Positions 1 through 8,956 of a stretch of DNA of 57,744 nt are shown piece by piece. Under the pieces are notes generated by a model that worked only from the letters and a program-made list of their open reading frames with translations, had not been told where the DNA came from and did no database searches. The DNA comes from Acidobacteriota bacterium (lineage in GTDB: Bacteria; Acidobacteriota; Blastocatellia; Pyrinomonadales; Pyrinomonadaceae). The translations under genes and the position numbers were made by a program. Location of the stretch: NCBI GenBank assembly GCA_023436495.1, contig JAEZIT010000094.1, forward strand, positions 1-57,744, given 5' to 3'. How positions within the stretch are numbered: position 1 is the stretch's first letter; the number at the start of each line of letters is the position of its first letter.

Positions 1-329
1 GGCTCGACCGTAACGTCGACCAATCTCGTTTCAGTGAAATTCGCGGCACTGGCCACAATGTTGTACCGTGCCGGCTCTATCTCAAGAAATTGGTATGTTC
101 CATCACTTCCCGCCGTGGTCGTTCGGACCTCGGCTCCTCTCGTAGCATCTATCAGCCGAACAGTAGCATTCGGCACCACCGCACCGTTCGGGTCGGTTAC
201 CGTCCCCCTAATTGTTCCACGCGTGCCCTGTCCAAAAGCGGAAAGAGCAACCGTGAAAATAATGGTGATGGCCGTCATGATCCCGCAAAATTTTATTGCG
301 TTTGATGGCCAAATCCTCAGTTTTTTCAT
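1..329 (-). CDS. TonB-receptor-like / carboxypeptidase-regulatory-domain protein (5' part only)
   Basis: The visible 109 codons begin with a signal peptide (MKKLRIW..., hydrophobic core ITIIFTVAL, cleavage near SAFGQ). They continue into a carboxypeptidase-regulatory-like beta-sandwich with the hallmarks GTIRGTVTDPNGAVVPNATV, TTAGSDGTYQF and YNIVASAANF. In Acidobacteriota this arrangement is typical of large Oar-like outer-membrane TonB-dependent receptors, so the missing part is probably a beta-barrel. That is inferred, because the gene leaves the window. The start is set by a GGAGG box (complement of 340-344) about ten bases upstream of the ATG. Confidence 0.85.
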   Translation of the reverse strand, partial: MKKLRIWPSNAIKFCGIMTAITIIFTVALSAFGQGTRGTIRGTVTDPNGAVVPNATVRLIDATRGAEVRTTTAGSDGTYQFLEIEPARYNIVASAANFTETRLVDVTVE

Positions 330-807
330 ATAAGTTAACCTCCAAATTAAGTCCAGTATTAGGGCGAATACGATATCCAACTCAAATATTAGGACTGTAG
401 AGATGTCTCACGTCGAGTTAGAAGTATGAGTGATTTATAATTGTCGCAAGAACCGTTCCGAGTAGCCCCATCAATTCTGCTTCCACAAGCTGGCGATTGG
501 CGTATCTACTTGTGAATTAAAGATTAACGGCCTCCGCCCGGAAACCTGCTCATCACAGGTCTCAACAACTACGAGTGAGAGGCCTTAAGGAAATCTCCAT
601 TAATCTAGAGTTTTTCCCGAAAATGTGAATAAAGTTTGATGTCGGTGATCCAAGAAATGGTCGTAACTCGACTGGAAGGGGCAAATAGCGCGCGCGCATT
701 GTAACGATTCATGCATGGCTATGCGGAAAAACATGCATAATGTCAGAAGCTGCGGTTATCTTCTTCTGACTCAGGAGACCGGCCTGTAAAGGATTTTCCA
801 ATGCGCC
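330..807. other. intergenic region between two minus-strand genes
   Basis: This 478-base stretch lies between the 3' end of the response regulator gene and the start of the TonB-receptor-like gene. No ORF with recognisable protein features was found on either strand. It contains the tentative promoter at 356-385 and short AT-rich patches, but no obvious intrinsic terminator or RNA gene. Confidence 0.5.
356..385 (-). promoter_or_regulatory. candidate promoter for the TonB-receptor-like gene
   Basis: On the minus strand a TTGAGT box (380-385) is separated by 18 bases from TAATAC (356-361), just upstream of the ribosome-binding site. The match is only partial, so this is tentative. Confidence 0.3.
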
Positions 808-2220
808 TCAAGGAGTTCTAAGAATAATATTATACGCCTTGATCTTAGAATTCAGCGTCGTTGCGTTCAGGCCCAGCAACCGGGCGGCGCGGGATTGGTG
901 GCCGCCGGTTTGGTCTAGGGCGCGGCGGATCAGGTCGATCTCGAACTTTTTCACTTCGTCGTAAAAATTCACGCCGCGTGAAATGTCTATGTCTGCCGAT
1001 GTGCCTTCGGCGGCACGCATATTTTCGAATGCCATCGCCGGGTCGCGGACTTCCTGGCGAAGGCAATCTACCGTAATTTCGTCACGTGGAGCGATCACGA
1101 CGGCCCGTTCGATAATATTCTCGAGCTCGCGTACGTTTCCGGGATAGTTATAATTTTCGAGCAGCGACAGCACCTCGGGCGACAGGATCTCCGATATTGG
1201 CCGCCCGTTCTCTTCCGCATATTTCCGAATGAAATACTGGGCAAGCGGCAAAATATCTTCGCGGCGGTCGCGCAGCGGCGGCAGTTCCAGCGGAACGACG
1301 GATAGCCGATAATAAAGGTCCTCGCGAAACGTTCCGTTGCGAACGGCCTCTTTAAGGTCTACGTTCGTCGCGGCTATTATGCGAACGTCGACCTTGACCG
1401 GGCTGGTATCGCCGAGCGGCGTAAATTCCCTTTCCTGGATCACGCGAAGAAGCCGCACCTGAGTTTCCGGCCTCAGGTCGCCTATCTCGTCCAAAAATAT
1501 CGAACCTGTGTCCGCGACCTCGAATAATCCTTTTTTGGCTGCAACTGCTCCGGTGAACGCGCCTTTTGTATGGCCGAACAGTTCGGATTCGAGCAGTTCC
1601 GACGGGATATTAGAACAATTGACCACTACGAACGGACTGTTGGCCCGCGGGCTTGCTTCATGGATCGCCTTTGCTACAAGCTCCTTTCCCGTTCCGCTTT
1701 CACCTGTGATCAGCACCGTCGATCGCGCCGGCGCGACGCGTTCGACCAGGCGGAACACGCTCTCCATCACATCCGAACGGCCGATGAACCCCTCACGCGA
1801 AACCGATCGGACCATCGCATGACGCAGGCTCTTGTGTTCTTCTTCACGGCGGCGCTTTGCGACGCCTCGGCCAACAAGCGTTAATATCTGTTCGTTCTGG
1901 AATGGCTTTCGAATGACGCCGGCCGCGCCCTTTTCCCATGCCGAGATCGCCGTATCGAACGTGGCGTATGCCGTGATCATCAGCACTACGGCCTCCGGAT
2001 CGAGCTCGATCAATCGTTCCAGCGCGGTCAACCCGCCCATGCCCGGCATCGACACGTCCATCAGCACAACGTCGTACGGTTTCTGCGTAAAGGCCTCTAC
2101 CGCTTCCTCGCCCGTTTTCGCCAGATCGACCTTGTAGCCCGCCGCCGAGAGGATCGTCTCGAGCACGTCACGCATGATCTCTTCGTCGTCACAAACCAGG
2201 ATCGAACCTTTTTTTCCCAT
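808..2220 (-). CDS. NtrC-family sigma-54-dependent response regulator
   Basis: The product is about 470 residues with the classic three-part layout. The receiver domain (1-120) has the acidic pair D11/D12, phospho-acceptor D55 (VVLMDVSMPG) and K105 (GVIRKPF). The AAA+ sigma-54 activation domain has Walker A GESGTGKE (173-180), the sigma-54 contact loop GAFTGA (220-225) and Walker B GSIFLDEIGD. A Fis-type helix-turn-helix (GGHQSRAARLLGLNATTLNS) closes the protein. The family activates sigma-54 promoters by ATP hydrolysis after phosphorylation by a sensor kinase. No kinase gene is adjacent, so the signal is unknown. A longer in-frame start at 2322 would overlap the divergent methyltransferase gene; MGKKGSILVCDDEE fits the receiver fold, so 2220 is preferred. 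Confidence 0.93.
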   Translation of the reverse strand: MGKKGSILVCDDEEIMRDVLETILSAAGYKVDLAKTGEEAVEAFTQKPYDVVLMDVSMPGMGGLTALERLIELDPEAVVLMITAYATFDTAISAWEKGAAGVIRKPFQNEQILTLVGRGVAKRRREEEHKSLRHAMVRSVSREGFIGRSDVMESVFRLVERVAPARSTVLITGESGTGKELVAKAIHEASPRANSPFVVVNCSNIPSELLESELFGHTKGAFTGAVAAKKGLFEVADTGSIFLDEIGDLRPETQVRLLRVIQEREFTPLGDTSPVKVDVRIIAATNVDLKEAVRNGTFREDLYYRLSVVPLELPPLRDRREDILPLAQYFIRKYAEENGRPISEILSPEVLSLLENYNYPGNVRELENIIERAVVIAPRDEITVDCLRQEVRDPAMAFENMRAAEGTSADIDISRGVNFYDEVKKFEIDLIRRALDQTGGHQSRAARLLGLNATTLNSKIKAYNIILRTP

Positions 2221-2312
2221 AATTCTTAAAGCCCCGCGCACAGACACGGCCGCGTGGAATGTTGTAAATATATAATTATAACCGGATTTCGGGTAAAACG
2301 AAATCAACACAT
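2221..2312. promoter_or_regulatory. AT-rich divergent promoter region
   Basis: The 92-base gap between the divergent response regulator and methyltransferase genes holds TATAATTATA (2271-2280). It supplies a -10-like TATAAT on each strand. No good -35 box was seen for either direction. Confidence 0.3.
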
Positions 2313-2906
2313 ATGCCGGCAATATACGACAAACTTGCTGCTTATTACGACTGGTTCTTCAAACCGCTCGACCGCCGTTTTCTAGCAAAATGGCGGGCAG
2401 AAGCACTATCGATGCTGCCGCGCGACGCCGAAATTCTCGAGGTCGGGGCCGGAACGGGCCTGAACTTCCCGTTCTATCCGCCGCACCGCACCGCCGTCGC
2501 CAGCGAGATCTCTTTTCGCATGCTCGAATTCGCCGCGGGCCGCCGCGCTCCTTCTATCAGGCTCGTACAGGCCGATGCGCATTCTATTCCGTTTGCCGAC
2601 AACAGTTTTGATGCAGCATTTGCGACATTGGTTTTTTGCTCCATCCCACAGCCGGAAAAGGCATTTGCCGAATTGGTCCGCTGCATTCGTCCCGGCGGCA
2701 GCGTCGTCCTGCTCGAACACGTCCGGCCGCACGGCGTCCTCGGCCCCGTGTTCGACCTGCTGAGCATCGTCACCGTCGCGACGTTCGATGACCATTTCAA
2801 CCGCGAAACCGCCCGCATCGCGGCCGATTCGGGCCTTACCGTCACCGGCGTACGCGAAAAAGCAGCAGGCGCCGTAAACCTCATAACGTGTAAGATAGAA
2901 AAATGA
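2313..2906 (+). CDS. class I SAM-dependent methyltransferase (UbiE/phospholipid methyltransferase-like)
   Basis: The 197-residue protein has an N-terminal helix pair (YDKLAAYYDWFFKPLDRRFL) and the SAM-binding motif I EVGAGTGL (43-50). The later Rossmann motifs are QADAHSIPFADNSFDAAFATLVFCSI and an RPGGSVVLLEHVRP strand. This order matches the Methyltransf_11 fold of UbiE and phospholipid N-methyltransferases. The substrate cannot be told from sequence. The stop overlaps the start of the DUF72 gene by four bases (ATGA), so the two are probably co-translated. It is divergent from the response regulator. Confidence 0.85.
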   Translation: MPAIYDKLAAYYDWFFKPLDRRFLAKWRAEALSMLPRDAEILEVGAGTGLNFPFYPPHRTAVASEISFRMLEFAAGRRAPSIRLVQADAHSIPFADNSFDAAFATLVFCSIPQPEKAFAELVRCIRPGGSVVLLEHVRPHGVLGPVFDLLSIVTVATFDDHFNRETARIAADSGLTVTGVREKAAGAVNLITCKIEK

Positions 2907-3727
2907 GTTCGATCCGCATCGGATGCCAGAGCTGGGGCTACGACGACTGGATAACACAGCCGGGCGGAAGCACCGTTTTCTACCCGCGCGGCACGAAACA
3001 GCCCGAGATGCTCGGCCTCTACGCACAGGTCTTCGATACGATCGAGATAGATTCCACCGCCTACGGCATTCCGCCCGCGGCGAATTTTGAAAATTGGTAT
3101 GCGAAGACACCGGATAATTTCAGTTTCAGCGTAAAACTACCGAAACAGGTCACGCACGACCTTAGCCTCGGCCCGGGCAGCGGTCCCGTCATGGACGAAT
3201 TCCTCCACCGCGTCGCCTTATTAAACGAAAAACTCGGCCTGCTGCTGATCCAGCTGCCCGCAAGCTTTGACGGCAGCAAAGAGAACGCGTCGAATCTGCG
3301 AAGCTTCCTGTCAGAACTTCCGAACAACTTCCGCTTTGCGATCGAATTCCGCAATCCCGACTGGTTCATCGATTGGACTTACGAAGAACTCGAAAAAACG
3401 GGCGTGTCACTCGCCCTGGTCGAAGGCCCGTGGATCGACCGCGAAATTATGTTCGCGGCATTGCCCTCCGCGGGGCCTGATTTTGCGTATGTTCGCGTCA
3501 TGGGCGCCCGCGACCTCGAACATTTCGACCGCATCTATCGCGTCCGCGACGACGAACTGCGGCTCTGGTCCGACGCGATAACCAAGATTCCGGGCCGCGA
3601 AATATTCGTCTATGTCGATAATCATTTCGAAGGCCACGCACCCGCGACCGCCCAGAAACTCCAGCGTCTTCTCGGCCTGCCGGTAACAAACCCGGCCGTG
3701 CTGGAAAATCAGGGCTCGCTCTTTTAG
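2903..3727 (+). CDS. DUF72 (YecE-like) family protein
   Basis: The 274-residue product begins IRIGCQSWGYDDW, followed by FYPRGTKQPEMLGLYAQVFDTIEIDSTAYGIP. It also contains KLPKQVTHD, FAIEFRNPDWF and FVYVDNHFEGHAPATAQKL. These are the conserved blocks of the DUF72/YecE family, which adopts a TIM-barrel fold and has no established enzymatic role. Length is normal for the family. The start overlaps the end of the methyltransferase gene, which indicates translational coupling. Confidence 0.88.
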   Translation: MSSIRIGCQSWGYDDWITQPGGSTVFYPRGTKQPEMLGLYAQVFDTIEIDSTAYGIPPAANFENWYAKTPDNFSFSVKLPKQVTHDLSLGPGSGPVMDEFLHRVALLNEKLGLLLIQLPASFDGSKENASNLRSFLSELPNNFRFAIEFRNPDWFIDWTYEELEKTGVSLALVEGPWIDREIMFAALPSAGPDFAYVRVMGARDLEHFDRIYRVRDDELRLWSDAITKIPGREIFVYVDNHFEGHAPATAQKLQRLLGLPVTNPAVLENQGSLF

Positions 3728-3816
3728 GGGATTCAAACCTTTTAGGCGTATTCTACGTATTATGTGCATCCTGATCGCATTGTTAGACTAAGCGGCGATC
3801 GGACACGAAAACTATA

Positions 3817-5610
3817 ATGGCAGCGTCTAAAACAGCAAAAATACTTCTCATAATCGGCGGCATCCTTTTTGTTCTTGTCGTCGTTGGTATTATCGGGTTC
3901 GCCTTGATCGCCGAATCGCTCGGCCGCCCGGACGTCCCGAACAACAGCGTACTTGTCCTAAGCGTCTCGGGCGATCTTCCCGATTACGTTCCGGAAGAAC
4001 CACTTGCAAAAGCCCTCGGCATCAAGCAAACACAGTCGTTCACGAGCCTTTTGACCCAGCTCCGCAAGGCCAAGGCCGACAGCCGCGTCGGCGCCGTCCT
4101 GCTCGACATTGATTTCCCCGGCATCGGCTGGGGCAAAGCCGAAGAGCTTCGCGAAGCCGTCAAGGAATTCAAATCGTCCGGCAAACCGGTCTATTCCTAT
4201 ATGGAAATAGGCACGAATCGCGAATATTACATCGCGACCGGCGCCGACAAGGTTTTCTTGCCGCCTTCCGGCGATATCTATATCAACGGATTTGCTGCCG
4301 AAGCGATGTTCTACAAAGGTTCCCTCGACAAGCTCGGTATCGAAGCGGACGTGATCCAGATCGGCCCGAAATACAAGAACGCTCCCGACCGCTACACCCG
4401 CAAGGAAATGTCCGAAGGACAGGCCGAGGTGACGAACGCCATCCTTGACGAATATTACGGCCGCTTCACCAGCGGCATCGCCGAAGCCCGCAATAAATCG
4501 CCCGAGGACGTCCAGGCCCTGATCGACGCCGCGCCGTATAACGCCGTCCAGGCAAAACAGCTCGGTTTGATCGACGAAGCGTTCTACCGCGAACAGGTTT
4601 ACGACGAGCTGAAGAACCGGCTCGGATACAAAGCCGACGAAAAACTCCGCACCATCCGCGGCGGCGACTATCGCGAAGTTCCCTCAGATTCTCTCGGGCT
4701 CAATAACGGCGAACGCGTCGCTGTCATATACGCTTCCGGTGCAATAAACATCGGGCAGTCGAGCAGCGGTCCGCTATCGGGTGAAATGGTCGGCTCCGAC
4801 ACGATAGTCGAAGCCGTTAACAAAGCCGCGGCAGACAGCACGATCAAGGCCATAGTACTGCGCGTCGATTCGCCGGGCGGCTCGGCCCTCGCGTCCGATC
4901 TGATGTGGTACGCGCTCGAAAACGCCAAGGCCAAAAAACCGGTCGTCGTTTCGATGGGCGACGTCGCCGCGTCCGGCGGATATTACATCGCCTGCAACGC
5001 CAACAAGATCGTCGCCGAACCGACCACCATCACCGGTTCCATCGGCGTATTTATGGGCAAACCGGTCGTCAAGGGAATGTATGACTGGCTCGGGATCACG
5101 AACCAATACCTTATGCGCGGAAAGAACGCCGGCATTTTCCGCGAAACCGAAAAATGGACGCCCGAAGAGCGTGCCAAAATGGAAGAACAGGCCAACAGCA
5201 TCTATTACAACAACTTCGTTCCGAAGGTCGCCAACGGCCGCGGCAAGACCGATGAGGACGTTAATGCCATCGGCCAGGGCCGCGTCTGGACCGGCACACA
5301 GGCAAAGCAGAACGGCCTGATCGACGAATTCGGCGGCCTCGAAAAAGCCATCGACATCGCCAAACAGCTCGCCAACCTGCCCGCTGACAAAGACGTTCGC
5401 CGCGTGGTGTTCCCGGAACCTCGGCCGTTCCTGGAAACTATCTTCGGCAGCGACAATTCGGCGGACGCCCGAACGCTCGAAGCGCAAAAAGCCGTCGTCG
5501 AAGCCCTTCCAAAAGACGCTCGCCGGGCACTGCGTTATGCCAATTTGTTTGAAAGCATGCAGCGCGGCGAAGCAATGATGATGCTGCCGTTTGAACTGGA
5601 GATTAAATAA
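3817..5610 (+). CDS. sppA: signal peptide peptidase SppA, 67K type
   Basis: SppA is a membrane-anchored protease that digests cleaved signal peptides. This 597-residue copy is the long two-domain form. A single N-terminal transmembrane segment (about 9-33, ILLIIGGILFVLVVVGIIGFAL) precedes an S49 repeat carrying the likely catalytic lysine in GPKYKNAPDRYT. The second S49 repeat carries the nucleophilic serine in GDVAASGGYYIACNA, followed by TTITGSIGVF. This matches the Ser-Lys dyad split between the two halves in E. coli SppA. No strong ribosome-binding site precedes the ATG. An intrinsic terminator lies 90 bases downstream. Confidence 0.93.
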   Translation: MAASKTAKILLIIGGILFVLVVVGIIGFALIAESLGRPDVPNNSVLVLSVSGDLPDYVPEEPLAKALGIKQTQSFTSLLTQLRKAKADSRVGAVLLDIDFPGIGWGKAEELREAVKEFKSSGKPVYSYMEIGTNREYYIATGADKVFLPPSGDIYINGFAAEAMFYKGSLDKLGIEADVIQIGPKYKNAPDRYTRKEMSEGQAEVTNAILDEYYGRFTSGIAEARNKSPEDVQALIDAAPYNAVQAKQLGLIDEAFYREQVYDELKNRLGYKADEKLRTIRGGDYREVPSDSLGLNNGERVAVIYASGAINIGQSSSGPLSGEMVGSDTIVEAVNKAAADSTIKAIVLRVDSPGGSALASDLMWYALENAKAKKPVVVSMGDVAASGGYYIACNANKIVAEPTTITGSIGVFMGKPVVKGMYDWLGITNQYLMRGKNAGIFRETEKWTPEERAKMEEQANSIYYNNFVPKVANGRGKTDEDVNAIGQGRVWTGTQAKQNGLIDEFGGLEKAIDIAKQLANLPADKDVRRVVFPEPRPFLETIFGSDNSADARTLEAQKAVVEALPKDARRALRYANLFESMQRGEAMMMLPFELEIK

Positions 5611-5622
5611 CCGCGTGAGGGC

Positions 5623-5651
5623 TTGTGTGACGGGAAATATTCTCTTATAAT
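5623..5651 (+). promoter_or_regulatory. candidate sigma-70 promoter upstream of a short terminated leader
   Basis: TTGTGT (5623-5628) and a perfect TATAAT (5646-5651) are separated by 17 bases, placing a start near 5658. The first downstream element is an intrinsic terminator at 5700-5742, before the 5769 gene. Confidence 0.45.
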
Positions 5652-5699
5652 CCCAACACGTTCATCACGTAAAACCAAAAATCAAAAATAAAAAGCTTT

Positions 5700-5742
5700 G
5701 GGCAAGGGAAGTTTCCGGGTAAATTTCGCTTGTCCTTTTTTT
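5700..5742 (+). terminator. intrinsic terminator or attenuator between sppA and the 5769 gene
   Basis: GGGCAAG (5700-5706) pairs with CTTGTCC (5729-5735). The inner arms GAAGTTT/AAATTTC extend the stem. A run of seven T follows at 5736-5742. Confidence 0.75.
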
Positions 5743-5768
5743 ATTTGGCTCCGGAGAGTAAACATTAG

Positions 5769-6173
5769 ATGATCAGATCATTTATCGGCGCGATTGCCGG
5801 ATTCGTCGTTTGGTCGGTCCTGTGGATCGGCAGCGATCAGGTAATTATGTCTCTTAGCCCGGATTGGTACGGCACGCATCAATTGGCATTTGAACGGGCA
5901 ATAACGAACGGAGCACCGTTCTCACCCGAATCGTCGATCTTGCTGCTCCATCTCGTCCGCAGCATCGTCATTTCCGTCTTGTCCGGCTTTATTGCGGCCA
6001 TCGCCGCGGGCGAGAATCGGCGTGCGCCGTTCATCCTCGGGATCCTGCTGCTGCTTGTCGGGATAATGGTCGAGGCAATGGCGTGGAATTATCTGCCTGT
6101 CTGGTATCACGTCGTCTTTCTTGCACTGCTGATACCTGCAGCGATCGTCGGCGGCAAGCTTAAGAAGGCCTAG
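5769..6173 (+). CDS. small four-helix membrane protein, family unknown
   Basis: The 134-residue protein has four predicted membrane segments: GAIAGFVVWSVLWIGSD, a segment around RSIVISVLSGFIAAIAA, FILGILLLLVGIMVEAM, and VVFLALLIPAAIVGGKL. The last is followed by a basic tail. I do not recognise a named family. A clear paralogue lies at 27341-27748, sharing the FxxWxxLWxGxxxxL start, the ENRRAPFILGxxLLxxG block, the PVWYxxxFxAxLxPxxxxGGKLK end and the same length. The stop overlaps the end of the convergent YkgJ-like gene by four bases. Confidence 0.75.
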   Translation: MIRSFIGAIAGFVVWSVLWIGSDQVIMSLSPDWYGTHQLAFERAITNGAPFSPESSILLLHLVRSIVISVLSGFIAAIAAGENRRAPFILGILLLLVGIMVEAMAWNYLPVWYHVVFLALLIPAAIVGGKLKKA

Positions 6174-6694
6174 CGCATTTTCGAAAGCCAAACGGGCAGC
6201 GGCATCCACCTCGAGCGGGTGCCGTAAACCCTTTCGTCCAATCTTTCTATCATCGTTTCCTGTTCCTCCAGCAAGCTGTCCGGCGGCAGGTCGCGTTCGT
6301 TCTCGTAACACGCGTGATGAATGCACGCCGCCGGCTTCCCTTCCCGATGCACAAGGCATCCGGCGTCCTTTTCGAATAGCGGGCACGCGTATGTCTGCCG
6401 GTCCGGATCGCCGTCGTCCGTCAGGGCATATCTCTCTACCGCTTTCTCTATCCGTGCCCGTACCCGTCCCGCATCTTCGTCCGGCAGCCGCTCCAAAACA
6501 TTCGCGATCGCCCGTGCCTCGATCCTTGTTATCCGGACATTCACGAAATGCGCATCCAGGCAGCACGCGCCCTTCGTTTCGCATGTCGCACAGCTTTTCG
6601 CGGCGTGTTCGTATTCGCTGCTGATCCTCGCAGCGAAATTGTCCTTTAATTCCTGCAGCCGCTCGAGCGCTCTCTTTTCCGGGATCCTTTTCAT
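6170..6694 (-). CDS. YkgJ-type cysteine-cluster protein
   Basis: The protein carries the clustered cysteines of the YkgJ/UPF0153 (CxxCxxxCC) family. The first cluster is SCATCETKGACCLDAHF. The later cysteines are YACPLFEKDAGCLVHREGKPAACIHHACY. The family is presumed to bind a metal or an Fe-S cluster; its function is unknown. An in-frame TTG at 6736 would add 14 residues but has no usable ribosome-binding site, so the ATG at 6694 is preferred with low certainty. The gene runs convergently into the 5769 membrane protein gene and overlaps it by four bases. Confidence 0.75.
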   Translation of the reverse strand: MKRIPEKRALERLQELKDNFAARISSEYEHAAKSCATCETKGACCLDAHFVNVRITRIEARAIANVLERLPDEDAGRVRARIEKAVERYALTDDGDPDRQTYACPLFEKDAGCLVHREGKPAACIHHACYENERDLPPDSLLEEQETMIERLDERVYGTRSRWMPLPVWLSKMR

Positions 6695-6832
6695 TCCGAT
6701 CGCATTTAGGTTAATCAAACACGGCCCGCGGCGCAAACTTCCCTATAAGCTGCTTTAATTCACATTCTATTTTCATAATGCTAAGATTATTCTGTTTTCC
6801 GCCGCACTCGGCATATCCCGACGAGAAAAGTA

Positions 6833-7861
6833 ATGACGCGATTATTATCTGCAATATTGGTCCTGAATATACTTGCGCTTGCCTCGGCACCGGCATTTGC
6901 CGAGCACATCATGCTTAAGAACGGTGACCGCCTTACGGGCACCGTTCTCAGCCGTTCCGAGGAAACCGTCGAGATCGAAACGACCTATGCCGGCGTTATC
7001 AAGATCTCGGCCTCGATGGTCGATGCCATAACGCCCGAACCCGAAGCCGGCGGCGCGACGTCGACGCGCCCGGAAACCACCGTGGCAAAGATCGATGAAA
7101 AGCCCGCCGCGTCCCCGAAACCCGCACAGGCTTCGGACAAGGCCCTCGAACCGATGCCGCGTCTTTTCGGCGGCAGGTTCTTCGACCTTTACGACGGATG
7201 GTCCGGCAACGCGAATATCGGCTACAACTATTCGTCGGGAAATTCCAAGACCGCGACGCTGACGACCGGCCTCCGCGCCGTCAAAGCAGGCACCGACGAA
7301 AAGCTCACGGTTTACGCCCGCAGCCTCTGGCATACAAGCCGCAGCTCCGGCGTTGCCGTCACCACATCGAACGCCGTGTGGGGCGGCGGCCGCTACGACC
7401 GCAATATCAATGACCGGATGTTCGGATTCGGCTCGTACGATTTCGAACGCGACCGCCCGAAAAAACTGCATTTCCGCTCGATCGTCGGCGGCGGGTTCGG
7501 CCATCATACGATCAAGAACGACAATACCGAGCTCGACGTGCTTGTCGGCGCCGCCTGGAACCGGACCTGGCAGGCCGGCGATAACAGCGATACGCCCGAA
7601 GCGCTCGCCGGAACTTCGTTCAAACACAAATTCAACGGCCGGCTGAAATTTCAGGAAACGTTCACCTTTTACCAGAACGTCACCGACAAGGACGAATACC
7701 GGTTCATCTTCGATTCGACGCTTTCGGCGGACGTCACAAAACGCGTCGGCGTTTACTTTACGGTCGGGAACCGCTTCAACAACGACCCGCTGAAAGGCAC
7801 CGAAAAGAACGATTTCCTGTTCACGACCGGCGTTAAGTGGAATTTCGGCAAGGCAAAATAG
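6833..7861 (+). CDS. DUF481 outer-membrane protein
   Basis: The 342-residue product starts with a signal peptide (MTRLLSAILVLNILALASAPAFA). A small domain follows (HIMLKNGDRLTGTVLSRSEETVEIETTYAG) of the kind seen before DUF481 barrels, then a low-complexity Pro/Ala linker (about 65-105). From GNANIGYNYSSGNSKTATL onward there are alternating amphipathic strands typical of the DUF481/YdiY family, ending in FLFTTGVKWNFGKAK. The family is predicted to form an outer-membrane beta-barrel with no established substrate. The gene is followed by bcp 60 bases later on the same strand. Confidence 0.85.
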   Translation: MTRLLSAILVLNILALASAPAFAEHIMLKNGDRLTGTVLSRSEETVEIETTYAGVIKISASMVDAITPEPEAGGATSTRPETTVAKIDEKPAASPKPAQASDKALEPMPRLFGGRFFDLYDGWSGNANIGYNYSSGNSKTATLTTGLRAVKAGTDEKLTVYARSLWHTSRSSGVAVTTSNAVWGGGRYDRNINDRMFGFGSYDFERDRPKKLHFRSIVGGGFGHHTIKNDNTELDVLVGAAWNRTWQAGDNSDTPEALAGTSFKHKFNGRLKFQETFTFYQNVTDKDEYRFIFDSTLSADVTKRVGVYFTVGNRFNNDPLKGTEKNDFLFTTGVKWNFGKAK

Positions 7862-7920
7862 AGTTGGTCTCTATTGCAACCGAACGCGGAATATTCCAAA
7901 ATATTTGAACGAGGTGACTA

Positions 7921-8382
<462 letters not shown>

Positions 8383-8408
8383 TCCCGGTATTCATCAGGA
8401 GTTTATAA

Positions 8409-8876
8409 ATGCAAAGATTGATAATATTGGCACTCATCACGACGCTCGGCGTTGCGATCGCCTGCCAGAAACCTGCTCCGCCCTTAAAGGTCGAAAATGC
8501 AAGAACGCCGACACCGGCGCCCGCGGCATCGACCGGCGGCCACGATGAACATGAGGGCGACGACGCTCCGCGTATCACGCTCGCCGACGCTAAAAAGGAT
8601 TTCGACGCCGGAAACGCCGTCTTCATCGATACGCGCACGGCCGAGGCTTACCAAATGGAGCACATCAAAGGCGCCATCAACATCCCGGCCAACGCGCTCG
8701 AAGCAAACCTGAACAAAATCCCCAAAGGCAAAAAGATAATTGCCTACTGTTCCTGACCGGACGAACACACAAGTGCCGGTCTGGTACACGAACTAATTCA
8801 AAAAGGCCACTCAAACGCATTCGCACTAGTAGGCGGAACCGCCGCCTGGAAATCCGCCGGATTCCCGATGGAATAA
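8409..8876 (+). CDS. probable selenoprotein: rhodanese-domain lipoprotein with Sec (TGA) at the catalytic cysteine
   Basis: The gene encodes a lipoprotein signal (MQRLIILALITTLGVAIAC, lipid-accepting Cys19), a linker, and a rhodanese domain from about residue 55. Rhodaneses move sulfur through a catalytic cysteine. The frame reads ...IIAYCS, then TGA at 8754-8756 (codon 116), then PDEHTSAGLVHELIQKGH...LVGGTAAWKSAGFPME and TAA at 8876. The part after the TGA is ordinary rhodanese sequence. The TGA occupies the cysteine of the loop usually read as YCxCPDEHTS. A hairpin like a bacterial SECIS lies at 8773-8787, and an intrinsic terminator follows the TAA by 20 bases, which supports the longer ORF. 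An AGGAG box eight bases before the ATG fixes the start. The alternative is a nonsense-mutated pseudogene, but the second case at 33589 argues against that. Confidence 0.8.
8773..8787 (+). promoter_or_regulatory. SECIS-like hairpin of the rhodanese selenoprotein gene
   Basis: GTGCC (8773-8777) pairs with GGTAC (8783-8787), including one G-T wobble, and presents a GGTCT loop (8778-8782). The loop begins 22 bases after the TGA. Bacterial SECIS elements carry a G near the start of the apical loop at about this distance, and E. coli fdhF uses the loop AGGUCU. The same core TGCCGGTCTGG recurs in the thioredoxin-like TGA gene at 33726-33736. Confidence 0.6.
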
Positions 8877-8896
8877 CCGACGATCCAACCAACATT

Positions 8897-8931
8897 AAAA
8901 AAGACGCCGGCTCGCCGCTTGCGTCTTTTTT
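8897..8931 (+). terminator. intrinsic terminator after the rhodanese gene
   Basis: AAAAAAGACGC (8897-8907) and GCGTCTTTTTT (8921-8931) form an eleven-base-pair stem ending in a T run. It works for the plus strand and lies 20 bases after the TAA at 8874-8876. Confidence 0.85.
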
Positions 8932-8956
8932 ATTGGCGGCCAATAATCGCTTTCTT

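Noticed and set aside
2221..2322. N-terminal extension of the response regulator to 2322
   Set aside because: The extra 34 residues have no receiver-like sequence and would overlap the divergent methyltransferase gene and its promoter.
8409..8756. A 115-residue rhodanese-like protein ending at TGA, or a nonsense-mutated pseudogene
   Set aside because: The frame continues cleanly through conserved rhodanese sequence to a TAA followed by a terminator, and a second gene shows TGA at a redox cysteine with a similar hairpin. Read-through as Sec explains both better.
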